Source: Kitasatospora sp044457565
GTDB taxonomy: Bacteria > Actinomycetota > Actinomycetes > Streptomycetales > Streptomycetaceae
Direction: 5' to 3'
Assembly: GCF_044457565.1 (NCBI RefSeq)
Contig: NZ_JBITGZ010000004.1
Location: forward strand, 301,530 to 365,529
Length of the DNA: 64,000 nt
The notes below the pieces were generated by a model. That model saw only the letters and a program-made list of their open reading frames with translations, was not told where the DNA came from and searched no databases. Position numbers and translations under genes: made by a program. The first letter of the stretch is position 1. Each line of letters begins with the position of its first letter. Below are positions 43,603 to 51,406 of the stretch, piece after piece.

Positions 43603-44826
43603 ATGTCCACCCTTCGTGTCGATTCCGAGGCCGGCCGCCTGCGCCAGGTCGTCCTGCACCGCCCCGGCCTGGAACTGTCCCGGCTGACCCCGCGCAACGT
43701 CGACGGACTGCTCTTCGACGACGTCCTGTGGGCCAAGCGCGCCCGCGAGGAACACGACGCCTTCGCCCAGGTCCTGCGCGACCACGGCGTGCGTGTCCAC
43801 CACTACGCCGACCTGCTCGCCCGGACCCTCGAACTCCCGCCCGCCCGCGCCTGGTTGCTCGGGCAGGTGGTCACCCCGGCCACCGTCGGCCCCGTCCTGG
43901 TCGACCCGGTCCGGGAGCTGTGCGAGGACCTGGACGCGGAGACCCTCGCGGAGTACCTGATCGGCGGAGTCCTCAAGGACGACCTGCCGTTGCGCAGCCC
44001 GCACAGCCTGGTCTGGGACACCGTCGGCCAGCAGGAGTTCGCCCTCCCCCCGCTGCCCAACCACCTGTTCCCGCGGGACAACTCCTGCTGGATCGGCAAC
44101 CGGTACAGCCTCAACCCGATGGCGCGCCCGGCCCGCCGCCGCGAGACCCTGCACACCGCGGCGATCTACCGCTTCCATCCGCTGTTCGCCGAGACCGCGC
44201 CCGCGTTGCTCGACGGCACCGAAGTCACCCCGGGCCTCACCCTGGAAGGGGGTGACGTCCACGTGATCGCCGAGGGCGTCGTCCTGGTCGGGATGGGGGA
44301 ACGAACCACGCCGCAGGCGGTCGAGGCCCTCGCCCAGAGCCTGTTCCTGCACGGCACCGCCCATCGGCTGATCGCCGTCCGCCTGCCCTCCAGCCGGGCG
44401 TTCATGCACCTCGACACGGTGATGACGATGATCGACCGGGCCACCTTCGCGCTCTACCCCGGCATCGCGGACTCGCTGCGCTCCTGGACGCTCACCCCGG
44501 CGCCGGAACAGCCGGCAGGCTTCGACGTCGCGCCCGACACCGACCTCGCGGCTTCGCTCGCCGAGGCCCTCGGCACCGACAAGGTCAGGTTCCTCTCCGC
44601 CGAACAGGACGCGCGGGCGGCCGAACGCGAGCAGTGGGACGACGGCAGCAACTTCCTCGCGCTCGAACCCGGCGTTGTCGTCGGCTACGAGCGCAACACC
44701 GCCACCAACACCTACCTGCGCAAGCAGGGCATCGAGATCGTCACGATCGCGGGCTCCGAGCTCGGCCGCGGCCGCGGCGGCCCGCGCTGCATGAGCTGCC
44801 CGATCCAGCGCGACCCCGCCCACTGA
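43603..44826 (+). CDS. arcA: Arginine deiminase
   Basis: The ATG at 43603 (GAGGAGCACC upstream) gives 407 residues. The N-terminus STLRVDSEAGRLRQVVLHRPGLELSRLTP is diagnostic. The guanidino-modifying enzyme catalytic residues are visible: Asp in LFPRDNSCWIGN, Glu/Asp in LEGGDVHVI, His in FMHLDTVMTMID, and the nucleophilic Cys near residue 398 in RGRGGPRCMSCPI. It hydrolyses arginine to citrulline and ammonia. It is followed by arcB after 97 bp and arcC, forming a full ADI pathway that yields one ATP per arginine without respiration. Ammonia would also counter fermentation acid from the pfl branch. Confidence 0.97.
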   Translation: MSTLRVDSEAGRLRQVVLHRPGLELSRLTPRNVDGLLFDDVLWAKRAREEHDAFAQVLRDHGVRVHHYADLLARTLELPPARAWLLGQVVTPATVGPVLVDPVRELCEDLDAETLAEYLIGGVLKDDLPLRSPHSLVWDTVGQQEFALPPLPNHLFPRDNSCWIGNRYSLNPMARPARRRETLHTAAIYRFHPLFAETAPALLDGTEVTPGLTLEGGDVHVIAEGVVLVGMGERTTPQAVEALAQSLFLHGTAHRLIAVRLPSSRAFMHLDTVMTMIDRATFALYPGIADSLRSWTLTPAPEQPAGFDVAPDTDLAASLAEALGTDKVRFLSAEQDARAAEREQWDDGSNFLALEPGVVVGYERNTATNTYLRKQGIEIVTIAGSELGRGRGGPRCMSCPIQRDPAH

Positions 44827-44923
44827 CGACCGATCCCCGCCATCCGGCGACCGGTCGGCGACAGCCACCACCGGCCACCGAGCGCCCGCGGCACCCCACC
44901 CACCACCCGAAGGAGCACCCGTC

Positions 44924-45934
44924 ATGACCGGTACCCTGTACGGCCGCCACTACCTGCGCGAGCTGGACTTCACCGCCGCTGAGATCCACCACCTGCTCGA
45001 CCTCGCCGCCGAGCTCAAGGCCGCCAAGAAGGCCGGTACGGAGGTCCCGCGGCTGACCGGCCGCCGGCTCGCGCTGATCTTCGAGAAGAACTCGACCCGG
45101 ACCCGCTGCGCCTTCGAGGTCGCCGCCGCCGACCAGGGCGCCACCACCACCTTCCTCGGTCCTGACAGCTCCCACATCGGGCACAAGGAGAGCGTCGCCG
45201 ACACGGCCCGCGTGCTGGGCCGGATGTACGACGGTATCGAGTACCGGGGCTTCGCCCAGGAGACCGTCACCGAACTCGCCCACCACGCGGGCGTCCCGGT
45301 CTACAACGGTCTGACCGAGGAGTGCCATCCCACCCAGAGCCTGTGCGACGTCTTCACCATGCGCGAGCACAGCCGCAAGCCGTTGGAGAAGATCTCCTTC
45401 TGCTACCTGGGCGATGCCCGCAACAACACCGCGAACTCGCTGATGGTGATGGGAAGCCTGTTGGGCATGGACGTGCGGATCGCCGCGCCGCGCGCCCTGT
45501 GGCCCGACCCGCGGCTCGTCTCGCGGTGCCTGCTGCTGGGCGAGCGGAGCGGGGCCCGGTTCACCCTCACCGAGGAGGTCGAGGAGGCGGTGCGCGACGC
45601 CGACTACCTCTACACCGACGTGTGGGTCTCGATGGGCGAGGACCACGATCGGTGGTCCGACCGCATCGCGCAACTGCTGCCCTACCAGGTCAACGCCAAG
45701 ACCCTCGCCGCCACCGGCAACCCCGCCACCGCCTTCCTGCACTGCCTGCCCGCCCTGCACGATCACCGCACCGACCTCGGCGCCGAGCTCGCCGGCCGGC
45801 ACGGGCCGGAGGGCCTGGAGGGTCTGGAGGTCACCCACGAGGTCTTCGAGTCCACGGCGTCCCTGGTCTTCGACCAGGCCGAGAACCGCATGCACACCAT
45901 CAAGGCCGTGCTGGTCGCCACCCTGGGAGTCTGA
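44924..45934 (+). CDS. arcB: Ornithine carbamoyltransferase (catabolic)
   Basis: The ATG at 44924 follows GAAGGAG. The 336-residue protein has the carbamoyl phosphate-binding motif STRT (57-60, FEKNSTRTRCAFE), HPTQ (EECHPTQSLCD), the ornithine site DVWVSMGE and the catalytic HCLPA loop. The length and the insert GPEGLEGLEVTHEVFES match catabolic ArcB proteins, which run citrulline phosphorolysis to ornithine and carbamoyl phosphate. The last step is supported by the directly following carbamate kinase gene (3-bp gap). Sequence alone cannot exclude an anabolic role, but context is decisive. Confidence 0.96.
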   Translation: MTGTLYGRHYLRELDFTAAEIHHLLDLAAELKAAKKAGTEVPRLTGRRLALIFEKNSTRTRCAFEVAAADQGATTTFLGPDSSHIGHKESVADTARVLGRMYDGIEYRGFAQETVTELAHHAGVPVYNGLTEECHPTQSLCDVFTMREHSRKPLEKISFCYLGDARNNTANSLMVMGSLLGMDVRIAAPRALWPDPRLVSRCLLLGERSGARFTLTEEVEEAVRDADYLYTDVWVSMGEDHDRWSDRIAQLLPYQVNAKTLAATGNPATAFLHCLPALHDHRTDLGAELAGRHGPEGLEGLEVTHEVFESTASLVFDQAENRMHTIKAVLVATLGV

Positions 45935-45937
45935 GCC

Positions 45938-46933
45938 GTGCGCATCGTCGCCGCCCTCGGCGGAAACGCCCTGCTCCAGCGGGGCGAGCACCCCGACGCC
46001 GCCGTCCAGCAGCACCACGTCCACCAGGCCGCCGCCTCGCTCGCCGAACTCGTCCTCGCCGGCCACGAGCTGGTCATCACCCACGGCAACGGCCCCCAGA
46101 TCGGCCTGCTCGCCTCGGAGAGCGAGAGCGATCCCGCCCTCACCGCCCCCTACCCGCTGGACGTGCTCGGGGCCCAGACGCAGGGAATGATCGGCACCCT
46201 GCTGGTGCGCGAGCTCACCACCCGGCTGCCCGGTCGGGCGGTGGTCGCCCTGGTCACCCACACCGAGGTCGACCCGCACGACGACGCGTTCCGGCACCCC
46301 GCCAAGTTCATCGGCGGGCAGCTCACCCGGGAGCAGGCCCGGAGGATGGAGCGCGAACGGGGCTGGACCACGGCCGACGACGGCCCGCTCCCGCGCCGCG
46401 TCGTCCCCTCGCCGCGGCCCCGCGCGGTGCTCGAAGTCCCCGCCCTCCGCGAACTCCTCGCCCGGGGAACGGTGGTGATCGCGGCGGGCGGAGGAGGAGT
46501 CCCCGTCACCCGGGACCCGGAGACCGGCCGGGTGCGCGGCGTCGAGGCCGTCGTCGACAAGGACCTCACCGCGGCCCTGCTCGCCGAACAGCTCGACGCC
46601 GACGCCCTGTTGATCCTCACCGACGTCACCCATGTCTTCACCCACTACGGCACCGCCCACCCCGGACCGCTCACCAGCGTCACCCCCGAGCAGCTGCGCG
46701 AGCTCGACCTGCCCGAGGGGTCGATGCGCCCCAAGGCCGAAGCCGTCGCCGCCTTCGCCGAGCGGACGGGTGCGCCGGCCGCCATCGGGCCGCTCGACGA
46801 CGCCCTCGGCACGATCCTCGGCACCACCGGCACCACGGTGCGGGCGCTGCCGGCAGCAGGCGAGAGGGACCCCAGGCCCCCGACGACGGGACCTTCGGCC
46901 CTCGGTACGGCACCACGGCACACGGCAGTCTGA
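45938..46933 (+). CDS. arcC: Carbamate kinase
   Basis: A GTG at 45938, 3 bp after the arcB stop, gives 331 residues. The amino acid kinase fold is clear: MRIVAALGGNALLQRGE (phosphate loop), ELVITHGNGPQIGLLASES, GAQTQGMIGTLLVREL, VVIAAGGGGVPVTRD, AVVDKDLTAALLAEQLDADALLILTDVTHVFTHYGT, and GSMRPKAEAVAAFAERTG. It transfers the phosphate of carbamoyl phosphate to ADP, the ATP-yielding step of the pathway. A short fragment of a related gene lies at 29.2 kb. The last 45 bp of the gene contain an OsdR-like box (46888-46902), so the extreme C-terminus coexists with a regulatory site. Confidence 0.97.
   Translation: MRIVAALGGNALLQRGEHPDAAVQQHHVHQAAASLAELVLAGHELVITHGNGPQIGLLASESESDPALTAPYPLDVLGAQTQGMIGTLLVRELTTRLPGRAVVALVTHTEVDPHDDAFRHPAKFIGGQLTREQARRMERERGWTTADDGPLPRRVVPSPRPRAVLEVPALRELLARGTVVIAAGGGGVPVTRDPETGRVRGVEAVVDKDLTAALLAEQLDADALLILTDVTHVFTHYGTAHPGPLTSVTPEQLRELDLPEGSMRPKAEAVAAFAERTGAPAAIGPLDDALGTILGTTGTTVRALPAAGERDPRPPTTGPSALGTAPRHTAV
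46888..46902. promoter_or_regulatory. OsdR-like box within the arcC 3' end
   Basis: GGGACC-TTC-GGCCCT lies inside the last codons of arcC, about 470 bp upstream of the phosphoketolase start. It is identical over 14 bases to the box upstream of adhE (31474). Its location in coding DNA makes function uncertain. Confidence 0.4.
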
Positions 46934-47371
46934 ACCCACCGGGACGGGACCGCAGCTGATGCCCCGTCCCATCACTCCCGCGGCGACAGAGGGCCGCGGG
47001 TACGGGCCGGCCGACCGTGGGGGTGGCCGGGCCAGGCGTGCGGAACCGGGGACGGGTGGGGCTGTCCTCGGTTCCGCGCCATGACCGGCACGACGACGGA
47101 CAACAGCCCGCCGGGAAGTGGCCGCTCGTGCCGGGGGAGCGGCCGTCCCGGATCGGGCGAGTGCCGGGCCCCGCCCGGCTCTCTCCTTCCGCCCGGTGCA
47201 GGACCCGACAGCCCAGGACCCGGCAGCCCGAGGGAGCAGGGCCACAGGTCCCGGCCGCGCGGCCGTACCGTACCCCGGTCGGCCCTGTGCGCGACCGCCT
47301 CCGCAGCGTGACGATGGGATCGGCCTCAGCTGCCGAGCACCGCACCCGACGACTCCGAGGAGACCACGATC
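46934..47371. other. Gap between arcC and the phosphoketolase gene
   Basis: These 438 bases contain no supported gene. The one notable element is the box at 47238-47252. The phosphoketolase promoter should be here. Confidence 0.5.
47238..47252. promoter_or_regulatory. Candidate OsdR box upstream of phosphoketolase
   Basis: AGGGCC-ACA-GGTCCC lies 120 bp upstream of the phosphoketolase start. With the next two bases it matches 16 of 17 positions of the Usp intergenic box at 30318. Confidence 0.6.
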
Positions 47372-49756
47372 ATGCCCAGGACCTCACGTCCGGCGCCCGC
47401 CGCCCTGTCCGACCGGGAGCTCCGTACGCTCGACGCACACTGGCGAGCCGCGAACTACCTGACGGTCAGCCAGATCTACCTGCTGGACAACCCGCTGCTG
47501 CGCGAGCCGCTCCTGCCCGAGCACATCAAGCCGCGTCTGCTGGGCCACTGGGGTACCTCGCCGGGCCTCAACCTGGTGCACACACACCTCAACCGTGCTG
47601 TGAAACAGCGGGATCTGGACGCGATCTGCATCTGGGGCCCGGGCCACGGCGGCCCGGCCGTGCTCGCCAACTCCTGGCTGGAGGGCAGCTACACCGACAC
47701 CTACCCGGACATCACCCGCGACGCCGACGGCATGGCGAAGCTGTTCAGGCAGTTCTCCTTCCCCGGCGGTGTCCCCAGTCACGTGGCCCCCGAGACGCCC
47801 GGCTCGATCCACGAGGGCGGCGAGCTGGGCTACTCGCTCGCCCACGCCTACGGCGCGGCGCTGGACAACCCCGGCCTGCTGGTCACCTGCGTGATCGGGG
47901 ACGGTGAGGCGGAGACCGGGCCGCTGGCCGCATCCTGGCACGGCAACAAGTTCCTCGATCCGGTGCACGACGGCGCCGTGCTGCCCGTCCTGCACCTGAA
48001 CGGTTACAAGATCGCCAACCCGACCGTGCTGGCCCGCCTGCCCGAGTCCGAGCTGGACTCCCTGCTGCGCGGCTACGGTCACGAACCGCTGTACGTGACC
48101 GGCGAGGACCCGATGACGGTCCACCAGGCGATGGCCGCAGCCCTGGACAGCGCGTTGGAGAAGATCGAGGCGATCCAGCGGGCCGCCCGCGAGGGCGACG
48201 CCACCGCACGCCCGGCCTGGCCGATGATCGTGCTGCGCACCCCGAAGGGGTGGACCGGCCCGGCCGAGGTGGACGGCCTGCCGGTGGAGGGCACCTGGCG
48301 CGCCCACCAGGTGCCGCTGGACCAGGTCCGCGACAACCCCGCCCACCTCGCCCAGCTGGAGGCGTGGCTGCGCTCCTACCGACCCGAGGAGCTCTTCGAC
48401 GGGCATGGCCGGCCCATCGAGCAGGTCCTCGCCTGCGTCCCCGAGGGGCAGCGCCGTCTGGGCGCCAATCCGCACGCCAACGGCGGTCTGCTGCTGCGCG
48501 AACTGCCGCTGCCGCGGCTGGAGCGCTACGCCGTCCCCGTCGACAAGCCGGGGGCCACCCTCCACGAGCCGACCCGTGTCCTGGGTGACCTGCTCGCCCA
48601 GGTGATGGCCGACACCGCGGAGCGCCGCGACTTCCGGCTGGTCGGCCCGGACGAGACCGCCTCCAACCGGCTCCAGGCCGTGTACGACGCCACCGGCAAG
48701 AGCTGGCAGGCGGACGTCCTGCCCACCGACGAGCATCTCGCGCACGACGGCCGGGTGATGGAGATCCTCTCCGAACACACCTGCCAGGGCTGGCTGGAGG
48801 GCTACCTGCTCACCGGCCGGCACGGCCTCTTCTCCTGCTACGAGGCCTTCGTCCACATCGTCGACTCGATGGTCAACCAGCACATCAAGTGGCTGCGTAC
48901 CACCCGGCGGATCCCCTGGCGCGCCCCGATCGCCTCGCTCAACTACCTGCTGACCTCGCACGTCTGGCGCCAGGACCACAACGGCTTCTCGCACCAGGAC
49001 CCCGGCTTCGTCGACCACGTGCTCAACAAGAGCCCCGAGGCCGTGCGGGTCTACTTCCCGCCGGACGCCAACACCCTGCTCGCCGTCGCCGACCACGTAC
49101 TGCGCAGCCGCGACTACGTCAACGTGGTGGTGGCCGGCAAGCAGCCCTGCTTCGACTGGCTAGGCCTGGACGAGGCCCGCGTCCACTGCGCCCGGGGCGC
49201 GGGCATCTGGCCGTGGGCCGGCACCGACGACGGAAGCCGTGAACCGGACGTCGTCCTCGCCTGCGCCGGTGACGTCCCCACCCAGGAGGTGATCGCCGCG
49301 GCAGGGCTGCTCCGCCTTCATCTGCCCGACCTTGCGGTGCGGGTGGTCAACGTGGTGGACCTGGCCCGGCTGATGCCGGCCGAGGAGCACCCGCACGGTA
49401 TGCCGGACGCCGAGTTCGACGCGCTCTTCACCCGGGACAAGCCGGTGATCTTCGCCTACCACGGCTACCCGTGGCTGATCCACCGGCTCGCCTACCGTCG
49501 CACCGTCCACCCGCACCTGCACGTGCGCGGCTACAAGGAGTCCGGCACCACCACCACACCCTTCGACATGGTGGTCCGCAACGATCTCGACCGCTACCGC
49601 CTGGTCATGGACGTCATCGACCGCACCCCCGGCCTCGCCGTGCGCGCCGCCGCTGTCCGCCAGCAGATGGCCGACCAGCGCACCCGCCACCACGACTGGA
49701 TCCGCGAACACGGCACCGACCTGCCCGAGATCGCCGACTGGCACTGGAACGCCTGA
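47372..49756 (+). CDS. xfp: Phosphoketolase (xylulose 5-phosphate/fructose 6-phosphate)
   Basis: The ATG at 47372 follows GAGGAG and gives 794 residues, the usual family length. Thiamine-diphosphate and catalytic motifs are visible: GHWGTSPGLNLVHTHLNR, GPGHGGPAVLANSWLEGSYTD, SIHEGGELGYSLAHAYGAA, the ThDP/Mg motif GDGEAETGPLAASWHGNKF (GDG-x-N-type) and SYEAFVHIVDSMVNQHIKW. It cleaves a ketose phosphate with inorganic phosphate to acetyl phosphate plus a triose or tetrose phosphate. Acetyl phosphate can give ATP through acetate kinase, which is not in this window. It closes the block of substrate-level-phosphorylation genes. Xfp and Xpk substrate range cannot be told from sequence. Confidence 0.96.
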   Translation: MPRTSRPAPAALSDRELRTLDAHWRAANYLTVSQIYLLDNPLLREPLLPEHIKPRLLGHWGTSPGLNLVHTHLNRAVKQRDLDAICIWGPGHGGPAVLANSWLEGSYTDTYPDITRDADGMAKLFRQFSFPGGVPSHVAPETPGSIHEGGELGYSLAHAYGAALDNPGLLVTCVIGDGEAETGPLAASWHGNKFLDPVHDGAVLPVLHLNGYKIANPTVLARLPESELDSLLRGYGHEPLYVTGEDPMTVHQAMAAALDSALEKIEAIQRAAREGDATARPAWPMIVLRTPKGWTGPAEVDGLPVEGTWRAHQVPLDQVRDNPAHLAQLEAWLRSYRPEELFDGHGRPIEQVLACVPEGQRRLGANPHANGGLLLRELPLPRLERYAVPVDKPGATLHEPTRVLGDLLAQVMADTAERRDFRLVGPDETASNRLQAVYDATGKSWQADVLPTDEHLAHDGRVMEILSEHTCQGWLEGYLLTGRHGLFSCYEAFVHIVDSMVNQHIKWLRTTRRIPWRAPIASLNYLLTSHVWRQDHNGFSHQDPGFVDHVLNKSPEAVRVYFPPDANTLLAVADHVLRSRDYVNVVVAGKQPCFDWLGLDEARVHCARGAGIWPWAGTDDGSREPDVVLACAGDVPTQEVIAAAGLLRLHLPDLAVRVVNVVDLARLMPAEEHPHGMPDAEFDALFTRDKPVIFAYHGYPWLIHRLAYRRTVHPHLHVRGYKESGTTTTPFDMVVRNDLDRYRLVMDVIDRTPGLAVRAAAVRQQMADQRTRHHDWIREHGTDLPEIADWHWNA

Positions 49757-49902
49757 CCCGACCCGGACGCCGCGGCCGCGCGCCGGACCCGACGGCCACC
49801 TCCGAACGAGTGGACTCGCCGGAACGCGTACCGGACGGGAGCCACGGGGCCTGGATGGTGACGTTGCCATCTGAGTCCCCGACCTGGAGGCAGCACCCCG
49901 GC

Positions 49903-50145
49903 ATGCGGCGCGACCCCTCCCGCCGGCTGTGCGCCGCAGCGCTGCTCGCGGCGTCCGTGCTGGCCACGGACGTCCGCTCCCAGGGCCAGGAGCCGTCCAC
50001 GCTGCTCGCCCAGGCGATCACCGAGATCGTGACCCCGGACAACGTCTACGACCGCCCGGTCCCCCCGCGCCGGCGTGCCCGTCACGCCAGGGGAGCGGCA
50101 GCGATGACGGACGGAGTCGGCAGCTCAGGCAGGGCGACCGCCTGA
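49903..50145 (+). CDS. Possible small secreted protein
   Basis: After the phosphoketolase gene, an ATG at 49903 preceded by GGAGG (10 bases upstream) opens 80 codons: MRRDPSRRLCAAALLAASVLA is a plausible signal peptide, then EPSTLLAQAITEIVTPDNVYDRP and an Arg/Ala-rich tail. No homologue is recognised, and the C-terminal composition is shadow-like. It could be a non-coding stretch. The rest of 49757-50180 holds nothing else I can support. Confidence 0.3.
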   Translation: MRRDPSRRLCAAALLAASVLATDVRSQGQEPSTLLAQAITEIVTPDNVYDRPVPPRRRARHARGAAAMTDGVGSSGRATA

Positions 50146-50180
50146 CGGGGGCGCCGACCCGTGCGGGGATCGGCCGTGGG

Positions 50181-50253
50181 TGGCGAAGCAGGTGGCCGGA
50201 CCGGTCAGGAATCGAGAAGCGCGGGTCACACGGTCGTGCCTAGCATGATCGTC
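50181..50253 (+). promoter_or_regulatory. Upstream element A (duplicated promoter of VOC gene)
   Basis: From TGGCGAAGCAGGTG through ACCGGTCAGGAATC and GAGAAGCGC this stretch matches element B at 51334-51406 almost base for base. It ends in a -10-like TAGCAT exactly 7 bases before the VOC ATG. The conserved block just upstream of the -35 region is a likely activator site. Confidence 0.7.
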
Positions 50254-50664
50254 ATGGACATCACCATTCACACGGCCTTCCTCCCGCATGACGACCCGGA
50301 CGCGTCCCTGGCCTTCTACCGCGACGCCCTCGGCTTCGAGGTCCGCAGCGACGTCGGGCAGGGCAAGATGCGCTGGATCACGGTCGGCCCCGTCGGCCAG
50401 CCCGGCACGTCCATCCTCCTGGCGCCGCCGGCCGCCGACCCCGGGGTCACCGAGGACGAGCGCCGCACCATCGTCGAGATGATGGCCAAGGGCACCTACG
50501 GCTGGATCCTGCTGGCCACCCGGGACCTCGACGGCACGTTCGAGAAGGTGCAGGCCGGCGACGTCGAGGTGGTCCAGGAGCCGACCGAGCAGCCGTACGG
50601 CATCCGCGACTGTGCCTTCCGCGACCCGGCGGGCAACCTGGTCCGGATTCAGGAGGTTCGCTGA
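50254..50664 (+). CDS. VOC-family glyoxalase/bleomycin-resistance-like protein
   Basis: The ATG at 50254 is chosen because it sits 7 bases after TAGCAT, exactly as the start of the second VOC gene does after TAGCGT. An ATG 9 bases upstream is the alternative. The 136-residue product (MDITIHTAFLPHDDPDASLAFYRDALGFEVRSDVGQGKMRWITVGPVGQPGTSILLAPP...) is a VOC protein with AFYRDALGFEV as first repeat and TFEKVQAGDVEVVQEPTEQPYGIRDCAFRDPAGNLVRIQEV as second. This branch is common next to AraC regulators in actinomycetes. Its duplicated promoter links it to the downstream AraC/VOC pair. The substrate is unknown. Confidence 0.88.
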   Translation: MDITIHTAFLPHDDPDASLAFYRDALGFEVRSDVGQGKMRWITVGPVGQPGTSILLAPPAADPGVTEDERRTIVEMMAKGTYGWILLATRDLDGTFEKVQAGDVEVVQEPTEQPYGIRDCAFRDPAGNLVRIQEVR

Positions 50665-50768
50665 GCCGCCCCGTCGATTCGGCCGTGACGGCCGGCATCG
50701 TGACCACCTGAGAAGAAGGACACGGGCGGGCGGCACCTCCGGACCGCTGCCCTCGACCACGCCTCGGC

Positions 50769-50884
50769 GGCCGCACCATCGCAGCGGTACTCGCGATGTC
50801 GGCCGCCGAGGCCCGAGGCCTGCTCGACCGGCTTGTCGACACCGGCAAGCCGGTCATCGCCATCGAGCACCTCGCCGCCGCCCA
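50769..50884 (+). pseudogene. UvrA-type ABC ATPase remnant with internal deletion
   Basis: The frame reads GRTIAAVLAMSAAEAR, the UvrA block usually seen as GKTIA-VL-M-V-EA, joined directly to LLDRLVDTGKPVIAIEH, the UvrA block near the second Walker B/H-loop. Several hundred residues that normally separate them are missing. The reading frame then runs in frame into the AraC gene. It is a relic of a UvrA-like drug-resistance or repair protein. Confidence 0.55.
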
Positions 50885-50936
50885 CCTCGGCGGGCAACCC
50901 CGGTGCTCGCGGACATCAACGAGAAGGAGATCTTCC

Positions 50937-51401
50937 ATGTGTCACCCCTCGTGGGGGCGCGCACGCGCCGCGGCGCACCGTCTCAGCGACCTCAGGCAAC
51001 TGCGCCGGGTCCGCGACCGGATCGACCGGGAGTACGCGCAGCCGTTGAACGTCGAGGCGCTCGCCCGCGGCGTGAACATGTCCGCCGGGCACCTCAGTCG
51101 ACAGTTCCGGCTGGCCTACGGGGAGTCCCCGTACGCGTACCTGATGACGCGTCGCATCGAGCGGGCCGCGGCCCTGCTGCGCCGTGGCGATCTCAGCGTC
51201 ACCGATGTCTGCTTCGCGGTCGGCTGCTCCTCGCTGGGCACCTTCAGCACCCGCTTCACCGAGCTGGTCGGCATGCCGCCCAGCGCCTACCGGCGCGGCG
51301 CAACAGGTGCTGCGGCGGGGATGCCCCCGTGTGTGGCGAAGCAGGTGACAAGACCGGTCAGGAATCAAGAAGCGCCGGTCGCCGAGCCGCAACTAGCGTG
51401 A
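50937..51401 (+). CDS. AraC-family transcriptional regulator (HTH-only)
   Basis: The ATG at 50937 (GAGAAGGAG upstream) gives 154 residues starting MCHPSWGRARAAAHRLSDLRQL, the stereotyped N-terminus of short actinobacterial AraC proteins. The two helix-turn-helix units are QPLNVEALARGVNMSAGHLSRQFRLAYGESPYAYLMTRRIERAAALLRRGDLSVTDVCFAVGCSSLGTFSTRFTELVGMPPSAYRR. There is no ligand-binding domain. Its 3' end overlaps the promoter element of the second VOC gene, and its stop overlaps an ATG of that gene (TGATG). It is the natural candidate to bind the duplicated element upstream of both VOC genes. Confidence 0.92.
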   Translation: MCHPSWGRARAAAHRLSDLRQLRRVRDRIDREYAQPLNVEALARGVNMSAGHLSRQFRLAYGESPYAYLMTRRIERAAALLRRGDLSVTDVCFAVGCSSLGTFSTRFTELVGMPPSAYRRGATGAAAGMPPCVAKQVTRPVRNQEAPVAEPQLA

Positions 51402-51406
51402 TGGCC
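51334..51406 (+). promoter_or_regulatory. Upstream element B (copy of element A) for the second VOC gene
   Basis: TGGCGAAGCAGGTGACAAGA, then CCGGTCAGGAATCAAGAAGC and a -10-like TAGCGT 7 bases before ATG 51407. It lies inside the 3' end of the AraC gene and duplicates the element at 50181. Confidence 0.7.
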
